In this document: piece by piece, positions 26,301 to 34,240 of the stretch
How positions within the stretch are numbered: the first letter of the stretch is position 1
Layout: every line of letters begins with the position of its first letter
NCBI GenBank assembly: GCA_964016885.1
Contig: OZ024740.1
Span: forward strand, 7,274,450 to 7,338,449
DNA length: 64,000 nucleotides
Source: Eledone cirrhosa
Taxonomy: Eukaryota > Mollusca > Cephalopoda > Octopoda > Eledonidae
Direction of reading: 5' to 3'
Notes under the pieces: model-generated
Seen by the model: the letters and a program-made list of their open reading frames with translations, nothing else
The model's database searches: none
What the model was told of the DNA's origin: nothing
Program-made: the position numbers and the translations under genes

Positions 26301-29300
26301 CCTATCACCGCATTTTCTCTATCGTAATTTCTTAAACAAAACAAATCTTGTATTTTCGTTTATTGTTAAATTATGCCCAATTTTTTCTCGATTCTTCTCT
26401 CCATTCGAACCCATTCATTCAATCACTTCTATGTCCTAAATTCACACTATATCATATTTTCACCATTATATATCATATCTTTTCTCTAAAAATCATATTT
26501 TCCCTATCACCGCATTTTCTCTATCGTAATTTCTTAAACAAAACAAATCTTGTATTTTCGTTTATTGTTAAATTATGCCCAATTTTTTCTCGATTCTTCT
26601 CTCCATTCGAACCCATTCATTCAATCACTTCTATGTCCTAAATTCACACTATATCATATTTTCACCATTATATATCATATCTTTTCTCTAAAAATCATAT
26701 TTTCCCTATCACCGCATTTTCTCTATCGTAATTTCTTAAACAAAACAAATCTTGTATTTTCGTTTATTGTTAAATTATGCCCAATTTTTTCTCGATTCTT
26801 CTCTCCATTCGAACCCATTCATTCAATCACTTCTATGTCCTAAATTCACACTATATCATATTTTCACCATTATATATCATATCTTTTCTCTAAAAATCAT
26901 ATTTTCCCTATCACCGCATTTTCTCTATCGTAATTTCTTAAACAAAACAAATCTTGTATTTTCGTTTATTGTTAAATTATGCCCAATTTTTTCTCGATTC
27001 TTCTCTCCATTCGAACCCATTCATTCAATCACTTCTATGTCCTAAATTCACACTATATCATATTTTCACCATTATATATCATATCTTTTCTCTAAAAATC
27101 ATATTTTCCCTATCACCGCATTTTCTCTATCGTAATTTCTTAAACAAAACAAATCTTGTATTTTCGTTTATTGTTAAATTATGCCCAATTTTTTCTCGAT
27201 TCTACTCTCCATTCGAACCCATTCATTCAATCACTTCTATGTCCTAAATTCACACTATATCATATTTTCACCATTATATATCATATCTTTTCTCTAAAAA
27301 TCATATTTTCTCTATCGTAATTTCTTAAACAAAACAAATCTTGTATTTTCGTTTATTGTTAAATTATGCCCAATTTTTTCTCGATTCTTCTCTCCATTCG
27401 AACCCATTCATTCAATCACTTCTATGTCCTAAATTCACACTATATCATATTTTCACCATTATATATCATATCTTTTCTCTAAAAATCATATTTTCCCTAT
27501 CACCGCATTTTCTCTATCGTGATTTCTTAAACAAAACAAATCTTGTATTTTCGTTTATTGTTAAATTATGCCCAATTTTTTCTCGATTCTTCTCTCCATT
27601 CGAACCCATTCATTCAATCACTTCTATGTCCTAAATTCACACTATATCATATTTTCACCATTATATATCATATCTTTTCTCTAAAAATCATATTTTCCCT
27701 ATCACCGCATTTTCTCTATCGTAATTTCTTAAACAAAACAAATCTTGTATTTTCGTTTATTGTTAAATTATGCCCAATTTTTTCTCGATTCTTCTCTCCA
27801 TTCGAACCCATTCATTCAATCACTTCTATGTCCTAAATTCACACTATATCATATTTTCACCATTATATATCATATCTTATCTCTAAAAATCATATTTTCC
27901 CTATCACCGCATTTTCTCTATCGTAATTTCTTAAACAAAACAAATCTTGTATTTTCGTTTATTGTTAAATTATGCCCAATTTTTTCTCGATTCTTCTCTC
28001 CATTCGAACCCATTCATTCAATCACTTCTATGTCCTAAATTCACACTATATCATATTTTCACCATTATATATCATATCTTTTCTCTAAAAATCATATTTT
28101 CCCTATCACCGCATTTTCTCTATCGTAATTTCTTAAACAAAACAAATCTTGTATTTTCGTTTATTGTTAAATTATGCCCAATTTTTTCTCGATTCTTCTC
28201 TCCATTCGAACCCATTCATTCAATCACTTCTATGTCCTAAATTCACACTATATCATATTTTCACCATTATATATCATATCTTTTCTCTAAAAATCATATT
28301 TTCCCTATCACCGCATTTTCTCTATCGTAATTTCTTAAACAAAACAAATCTTGTATTTTCGTTTATTGTTAAATTATGCCCAATTTTTTCTCGATTCTTC
28401 TCTCCATTCGAACCCATTCATTCAATCACTTCTATGTCCTAAATTCACACTATATCATATTTTCACCATTATATATCATATCTTTTCTCTAAAAATCATA
28501 TTTTCCCTATCACCGCATTTTCTCTATCGTAATTTCTTAAACAAAACAAATCTTGTATTTTCGTTTATTGTTAAATTATGCCCAATTTTTTCTCGATTCT
28601 ACTCTCCATTCGAACCCATTCATTCAATCACTTCTATGTCCTAAATTCACACTATATCATATTTTCACCATTATATATCATATCTTTTCTCTAAAAATCA
28701 TATTTTCCCTATCACCGCATTTTCTCTATCGTAATTTCTTAAACAAAACAAATCTTGTATTTTCGTTTATTGTTAAATTATGCCCAATTTTTTCTCGATT
28801 CTTCTCTCCATTCGAACCCATTCATTCAATCACTTCTATGTCCTAAATTCACACTATATCATATTTTCACCATTATATATCATATCTTTTCTCTAAAAAT
28901 CATATTTTCCTTATCACCGCATTTTCTCTATCGTAATTTCTTAAACAAAACAAATCTTGTATTTTCGTTTATTGTTAAATTATGCCCAATTTTTTCTCGA
29001 TTCTTCTCTCCATTCGAACCCATTCATTCAATCACTTCTATGTCTTAAATTCACACTATATCATATTTTCACCATTATATATCATATCTTTTCTCTAAAA
29101 ATCATATTTTCCCTATCACCGCATTTTCTCTATCGTAATTTCTTAAACAAAACAAATCTTGTATTTTCGTTTATTGTTAAATTATGCCCAATTTTTTCTC
29201 GATTCTTCTCTCCATTCGAACCCATTCATTCAATCACTTCTATGTCCTAAATTCACACTATATCATATTTTCACCATTATATATCATATCTTTTCTCTAA

Positions 29301-30227
29301 AAATCATATTTTCCCTATCACCGCATTTTCTCTATCGTAATTTCTTAAACAAAACAAATCTTGTATTTTCGTTTATTGTTAAATTATGCCCAATTTTTTC
29401 TCGATTCTTCTCTCCATTCGAACCCATTCATTCAATCACTTCTATGTCCTAAATTCACACTATATCATATTTTCACCATTATATATCATATCTTTTCTCT
29501 AAAAATCATATTTTCCCTATCACCGCATTTTCTCTATCGTAATTTCTTAAACAAAACAAATCTTGTATTTTCGTTTATTGTTAAATTATGCCCAATTTTT
29601 TCTCGATTCTTCTCTCCATTCGAACCCATTCATTCAATCACTTCTATGTCCTAAATTCACACTATATCATATTTTCACCATTATATATCATATCTTTTCT
29701 CTAAAAATCATATTTTCCCTATCACCGCATTTTCTCTATCGTAATTTCTTAAACAAAACAAATCTTGTATTTTCGTTTATTGTTAAATTATGCCCAATTT
29801 TTTCTCGATTCTTCTCTCCATTCGAACCCATTCATTCAATCACTTCTATGTCCTAAATTCACACTATATCATATTTTCACCATTATATATCATATCTTTT
29901 CTCTAAAAATCATATTTTCCCTATCACCGCATTTTCTCTATCGTAATTTCTTAAACAAAACAAATCTTGTATTTTCGTTTATTGTTAAATTATGCCCAAT
30001 TTTTTCTCGATTCTACTCTCCATTCGAACCCATTCATTCAATCACTTCTATGTCCTAAATTCACACTATATCATATTTTCACCATTATATATCATATATT
30101 TTCTCTAAAAATCATATTTTCCCTATCACCGCATTTTCTCTATCGTAATTTCTTAAACAAAACAAATCTTGTATTTTCGTTTATTGTTAAATTATGCCCA
30201 ATTTTTTCTCGATTCTTCTCTCCATTC
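20393..30227 (+). repeat. 202-bp AT-rich satellite array, about 49 copies
   Basis: A 202-bp unit is repeated head to tail with very little divergence. It contains tatgtcctaaattcacac, ccctatcaccgcatttt, tcttaaacaaaacaaatc and ctctccattcgaaccc. It enters from the 18-bp array inside tttcaat, a string both repeats share, and ends at ctctccattc where the LINE begins. Three copies lack the same 17 bp (near 23303, 24294 and 27311). The unit has about 49 C but only 9 G on the + strand. A 97-codon open frame recurs in most copies, but 202 is not a multiple of 3 and I see no sign of coding. No other feature lies in this block. Confidence 0.97.
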
Positions 30228-33091
30228 CAAATTACAATGGGTTCGGTGGGGTAGGAATCATGGTAGCAGAAAAGTGGGCAGATAAGATAATAGACGTAAA
30301 TAGAGTGAACGACAGAATAATTAAAATAAGACTTGTCCTCAATAAAACTACGGTGACAGTAATATCTGCGTACGCACCCCAATCCGGACTGCCCCGCGCT
30401 ATAAAAGACAGATTCTACGAGACACTGATGCTCGCTACCTCCCAAATAACCGACAGTGACTATATAGTTATTGCAGGCAACCTAAATGGTCACGTTGGAC
30501 AACATTGTGACGGCTATGACGGAATCCATGGAGGCTATGGGTTCGGTACTAGAAATGAGGAAGGCTCCAGAATCCTGGAATTCTGCGACGCAAATAACTT
30601 AACTATCTGTAACACTAACTTCAAAAAACGAGACAATCACTTGATCACCTATAGATCGGGGGAACACACAAGCCAGGTAGATTATATCCTTACCAGAAGA
30701 CGTGACAGAGTGTCTGTTGTTAACACTAAATCCCACCCCCATGAAGAATTCACCTCCCAACATAGACTGATAATTAGCGACCTCATAGTCAGGACGAGAC
30801 GTACTAGACAGCGAAAGAGGACTATCCTCAGGAGAAAAATATGGAAGCTAAAGGACCCCATAGCCAGAAATAAATTTCAAAGCAAATTACTTGACGCTTT
30901 CGACAGTAAGGAAGAGCAATTAGAGTCGTATAATATAGAGGAACAGTGGGAATTCCTGAGAGCAAACCTGCTGACGGCGGCAGACGAAGTCTGTGGCTGG
31001 AGCAGGCCTGTAGGTAGGAGGAGAGTAACATGGTGGTGGAACAGTAAGGTGGAGGAGTCAATTAAGGCCAAAAAGCAGGCTTGGAAAGTATGGCGGGATG
31101 GGGGAAGTAGAGAAGACTATCAAGTGGCCAGGAGGGAAGCTAGGAGACAAGTGTACTTCGCAAGAAGGGAAGCAGAGGAAAGAAAGTTCAAGCATGTTCT
31201 AAAACGTGAGGACCAAAAACGTGAGGTGTTCAGGATTGCCAGGCAATGTGTCAAAGAAAACCGTGATATTGTCGGGGAGAAGTGTGTACTTAACGATGAT
31301 GGCATACTTGCCATCACCGACGCTGATAAGAAGGTAGCTTGGAAGTGTCACTACGAAAGGCTTCTAAATGAGGAGAACAAATGGGAGAAAGACAGTCTCC
31401 CCCAGATCGATCCAATAGAGGGACCAGCAGTGTTAGTTGAAGGTAGTATAATAAGTAAGGCAATCAAAGATATGAAGACGGGTAAGGCGGCTGGGCCTTC
31501 GGAAATAGTTGCTGAGATGCTGAAGGCATCTGGTTCGGTGGGACACACCATGGTCACCCGGATAGTTAACCAAGTCGTACAGAATGGGGTTGTTCCGAAG
31601 GAATGGCGTAGCAGCATCATCGTTAACTGCTATAAGGGAAAAGGAGATGCCCTAGATATGAGTAACTATAGAGGCATTAAATTAATCGACCAGGTCATGA
31701 AGGTCACGGAAAAAGTAATAGCGCAACTAATCAGAGAGAGAATTGATCTAGATGAAATGCAGTTCGGGTTTGTGTCAGGCAAAAGTACCACAGACGCTCT
31801 TTTCATTGTACGACAACTACAGGAGAAGTACCTAGCTAAAAGTAAACCCCTATACTTAGCTTTTGTCGACTTGGAGAAAGCCTTCGACAGAGTCCCCCGT
31901 TCCATTATCTGGTGGTCTCTTAGAAAACTAGGTGTTGACGAATGGCTTGTGAGAGCTATACAAGCCATGTATAAAGAAACAGTCAGTAAGGTTAGAATTA
32001 ACAACGAATATAGTGAAGAGTTTAGCGTAAAAGTTGGTGTCCATCAGGGCTCTGTACTTAGCCCCCTACTATTTATTATTGCCCTTCAGGCTATAACAGA
32101 GGAGTTCAAGACCGGCTGCCCATGGGAACTCCTATACGCAGATGATCTAACGCTCATAGCTGAATCAATGACCGATCTAGAGAAGAAATTCCAAACGTGG
32201 AAGCACGGCCTAGAATCAAAAGGCCTTAAAATTAACCTGGCTAAGACTAAAGTTCTAGTTTGTAGGAAAGAAAATAAGGCGGCGGTCCCATCGGGGAAAT
32301 GGCCATGCTCAGTGTGTAGGAAAGGCGTAGGTAGAAACTCCATTTTATGTCCCAAATGCAAAGTATGGGTGCATAAAAGATGTAGTGGGATCACAGGTAA
32401 GCTAACTAAGAACATAGATTTTACATGTGGCCGGTGCTCTGGTGCAATAAGTAGCAGCAAGTGCCCACAAAATACTAGCTCCTTCAACTGCGCAGAGGGT
32501 TCTATAGAAATAGTGGACAGCTTCCGTTATCTGGGTGACAAAATCAGCAGTGGGGGAGGGTGCTCTGAAAGTACAGTAGCTAGAGTCAGAACTGGATGGA
32601 AAAAGTTCAGAGAGCTTATACCACTATTAGCCGCTAGAGGGTTCTCCCTAAAAATGAAAGGCAGGTTATACGATGCCTGCATACGAACAGCAATGCTGCA
32701 TGGCAGTGAGACCTGGGCATTGTGTGCAGAGGATATACGCAGACTAGAGAGGAACGAAGCTTGCATGCTCCGCTGGATGTGTAACAGTAATATACGTGAA
32801 CAGCAAAGCATAAACGAACTAAGGAAAAAATTAGAAATAAGAGGGATCAGATGTTGTTTACTCGAGAGAAGGCTACGTTGGTACGGTCACGTGATGCGCA
32901 TGAAAGACGACAGCTGTATAACAAAGTGCAGGGCAATAAAGATAGACGGTAGCCACGGAGTAGGCAGACCCAGAAAAACATGGGACGAGCTGATAAATTC
33001 CGACCTCACACGCTTACACCTCTCCAAGACAATGTCACTGGACCGAGACCTTTGGCGGTACTCAGTAATAGAGAAGACCCGCCTTACCTAA
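30194..33091 (+). CDS. LINE polyprotein: partial endonuclease, reverse transcriptase, PHD-like finger
   Basis: This open frame of 965 codons would copy the element's RNA into DNA at a nicked target. The first 11-12 residues come from the 202-bp satellite, and the LINE part starts near residue 12 (NYNGFGGVGIMVAEKW). Residues 12 to about 200 are the C-terminal part of an exonuclease-endonuclease-phosphatase domain, with VDYIL (Asp163) and SQHR (His190). The family's GDLN motif reads GNLN here, so Asn96 replaces a catalytic Asp. The reverse transcriptase spans about 420-690, with GKAAGPS, NYRGIKL, FVDLEKAFD (Asp559), HQGSVLSPLLF and YADD (648-651, Asp650 and Asp651). A Cys4-His-Cys3 finger spans 705-748 (C705, C708, C719, C722, H727, C730, C745, C748). 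The C-terminal part holds LRWYGHVMRM and GRPRKTW (924-930). No frameshift or stop interrupts it. It is probably not mobile on its own, since the endonuclease lacks its N-terminal part and a key residue. Confidence 0.85.
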   Translation: MPNFFSILLSIPNYNGFGGVGIMVAEKWADKIIDVNRVNDRIIKIRLVLNKTTVTVISAYAPQSGLPRAIKDRFYETLMLATSQITDSDYIVIAGNLNGHVGQHCDGYDGIHGGYGFGTRNEEGSRILEFCDANNLTICNTNFKKRDNHLITYRSGEHTSQVDYILTRRRDRVSVVNTKSHPHEEFTSQHRLIISDLIVRTRRTRQRKRTILRRKIWKLKDPIARNKFQSKLLDAFDSKEEQLESYNIEEQWEFLRANLLTAADEVCGWSRPVGRRRVTWWWNSKVEESIKAKKQAWKVWRDGGSREDYQVARREARRQVYFARREAEERKFKHVLKREDQKREVFRIARQCVKENRDIVGEKCVLNDDGILAITDADKKVAWKCHYERLLNEENKWEKDSLPQIDPIEGPAVLVEGSIISKAIKDMKTGKAAGPSEIVAEMLKASGSVGHTMVTRIVNQVVQNGVVPKEWRSSIIVNCYKGKGDALDMSNYRGIKLIDQVMKVTEKVIAQLIRERIDLDEMQFGFVSGKSTTDALFIVRQLQEKYLAKSKPLYLAFVDLEKAFDRVPRSIIWWSLRKLGVDEWLVRAIQAMYKETVSKVRINNEYSEEFSVKVGVHQGSVLSPLLFIIALQAITEEFKTGCPWELLYADDLTLIAESMTDLEKKFQTWKHGLESKGLKINLAKTKVLVCRKENKAAVPSGKWPCSVCRKGVGRNSILCPKCKVWVHKRCSGITGKLTKNIDFTCGRCSGAISSSKCPQNTSSFNCAEGSIEIVDSFRYLGDKISSGGGCSESTVARVRTGWKKFRELIPLLAARGFSLKMKGRLYDACIRTAMLHGSETWALCAEDIRRLERNEACMLRWMCNSNIREQQSINELRKKLEIRGIRCCLLERRLRWYGHVMRMKDDSCITKCRAIKIDGSHGVGRPRKTWDELINSDLTRLHLSKTMSLDRDLWRYSVIEKTRLT

Positions 33092-33251
33092 ATACAAAGT
33101 AAAAACCTACTACAGTCAGTAGGCACCTCTATCAAAACACACCCCCGTCCCACCACCTCCACACCGCCCCTTTCAATGTAAAGTTATGTTGGTCCCACAA
33201 CATCCAGGCCGAAACAAATGAGATCGTGTAGGTGTCACGACAAAAAACACA

Positions 33252-33477
33252 CAGTCCACGCTGTAAATGTGGCCGTGTAGGCAACACGGTAAAAACCTCC
33301 CAGCCCCACACTGTAAATGTGGTTGGTGTTAGGAAGGGCATCCAGCTGTAGAAAACCCGCCAGACAGTCCACGCTGTAATGTGGCCGTGTAGGCAACACG
33401 GTAAAAACCTCCCAGCCCCACACTGTAAATGTGGTTGGTGTTAGGAAGGGCATCCAACTGTAGAAAACCCGCCAGAC
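33252..33477 (+). repeat. Two 113-bp tandem repeats in the LINE 3' UTR
   Basis: Units at 33252-33364 and 33365-33477 are nearly identical. Differences include ctgtaaatgtgg against ctgtaatgtgg and catccagctg against catccaactg. Each unit contains two short inverted repeats: ccgtgt-aggca-acacgg (33273-33289 and 33385-33401), and ccaca-ctgtaaa-tgtgg. Each also contains ggtgttaggaagggcatcc, a string I recall from 3' regions of animal RTE-like elements. The position just upstream of the tail suggests a role in recognition by the reverse transcriptase, which is inference. Confidence 0.85.
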
Positions 33478-33567
33478 AGTCCTATGCGAGCAAGACAACC
33501 ACTCTTGCCTCAAGTGGGAAAACCCCCGTCCAAACCCATGCAAGCGTGGAACACGGACACTAAACCT

Positions 33568-33588
33568 GATGATGATGATGATGATGAT
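33568..33588 (+). repeat. (GAT)7 tail of the LINE
   Basis: Seven perfect GAT triplets follow cactaaacct and run straight into atcagtttctattgg of the 18-bp array. Short tandem tails replace poly(A) in RTE-type elements, so this marks the 3' end. The last GAT merges with the array's own tatatcag, so the exact boundary is uncertain by a few bases. Confidence 0.85.
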
Positions 33589-34053
33589 ATCAGTTTCTAT
33601 TGGTATGTCAGTTTCTATTGGTATATCAGTTTCAATTGGTATGTCAGTTTCTATTGGTATGTGAGTTTCTATTGGTATGTCAGTTTCTATTGGTATATCA
33701 GTTTCAATTGGTATGTTAGTTTCTATTGGTAAGTCTGCTTCGATTAGTATGTCAGTTTTGATTGGTATGTCAGTTTCTATTGGTATATCATTTTCGATTG
33801 GTATGTCAGTTTCTATTGGTATATCAGTGTAGATTATTATATCAGTAACTATTGGTATGTCAGTTTCGATTGGTATGTCAGTTTCGATTGGTATCTCAGT
33901 TTCTATTGGTATGACAGGTTCGATTGGTATATCAGTTTCGATTGGTATGTCAGTTTCTAATGGTATATCAGTTTCGATTGGTATATCAGTTTCTATTAGT
34001 ATGTCAGTTTCTATAGGTATATCAGTTTTGATTGGTATGTCTGTCGATTATTA
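33589..34053 (+). repeat. 18-bp minisatellite array between LINE and SINE
   Basis: About 26 units in the same orientation as the left block. The start aligns unit by unit with 35707 onward, including the rare variants tatgtgag, tatgttag and taagtc, and the end (gtctgtcgattatta) matches 36166 onward. It therefore belongs to the same higher-order family, with a period of about 2.1 kb. The stretch holds no gene. Confidence 0.95.
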
Positions 34054-34240
34054 GGGCGGTGGATTGGCAGTATCGGTAGAGGGTCGGGCGCCATGCTTTG
34101 AAGCATAGAGTTACCTCCCTTTATGATCTGAGTTCAAATCCCGCCGAGGTTAACTTTGCCTTTCATCCTTACGGGGTCGATAAAATAAAGTACCAGTAAT
34201 ACACTGGGTAATTGCTGGCCTTGTGCCTAAAGTAGAAACA
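34054..34240 (+). mobile_element. tRNA-derived SINE of cephalopod type
   Basis: The 187-bp element starts gggcggtggattggcag. It has a tRNA-like head with recognisable A and B boxes, and a central part (gactttgcctttcat-like, then ggggtcgataaaataaag and taccagtaatacactggg). It ends gcctaaagtagaaaca, and the flank begins with attatta. I recall this body from the abundant SINEs of octopus and squid genomes, which commonly end in ATT repeats. It encodes no protein and depends on LINE enzymes. The head has drifted from a functional tRNA gene. It is flanked by a 7-bp direct repeat. Confidence 0.88.
34065..34141 (+). promoter_or_regulatory. Internal RNA polymerase III promoter (A and B boxes) of the SINE
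   Basis: A box candidate tggcagtatcgg lies at 34065-34076, and B box candidate agttcaaatcc at 34131-34141 (consensus GGTTCGANTCC, two mismatches). They sit about 55 bp apart, wider than in most tRNA genes because the variable part is expanded. Activity is unknown. Confidence 0.6.

Larger units (their letters stand above)
30228..33588 (+). mobile_element. 5'-truncated RTE-like non-LTR retrotransposon (LINE)
   Basis: The element starts directly after satellite sequence (ctctccattc) and ends with (GAT)7 against the 18-bp array. It encodes part of an apurinic-type endonuclease, a reverse transcriptase with YADD, a PHD-like finger and a C-terminal region with LRWYGHVMRM and GRPRKTW. A 3' UTR of about 480 bp follows. 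The short tandem (GAT)n tail in place of poly(A), the tail context acactaaacctgatgat and the APE-like endonuclease are typical of the RTE group. The clade call rests on these features, and phylogeny was not possible. The start of the endonuclease domain is missing, so this is a 5'-truncated copy. No target-site duplication is visible, because the two flanks are different satellites. Confidence 0.9.

Noticed and set aside
20393..30227. Satellite as 5' UTR monomers of the LINE
   Set aside because: The LINE is cut inside its endonuclease, so the satellite touches coding sequence and not a 5' UTR.
20524..30254. Repeated 97-codon open frame in the 202-bp satellite
   Set aside because: The period is not a multiple of three, so the frame crosses unit borders in two phases. 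Variants do not favour silent sites, and the composition is that of AT-rich satellite.
33132..33543. Minus-strand frames in the LINE 3' UTR and inside its coding region
   Set aside because: They are short, lie opposite the LINE sequence, follow the 113-bp repeat, and have no recognisable domain.
30210..33610. Target-site duplication for the LINE
   Set aside because: The left flank is 202-bp satellite and the right flank is 18-bp array, with no direct repeat longer than chance.
34054..34140. Functional tRNA gene
   Set aside because: The head has A and B box traces, but the spacing is wide, I see no cloverleaf with paired acceptor arms, and it is joined to a SINE body.
33340..34240. Shared 3' tail between the SINE and this LINE
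   Set aside because: Only tagaaa-type short strings are common, and the tails are ATT-type and GAT-type, too little to call them partners.
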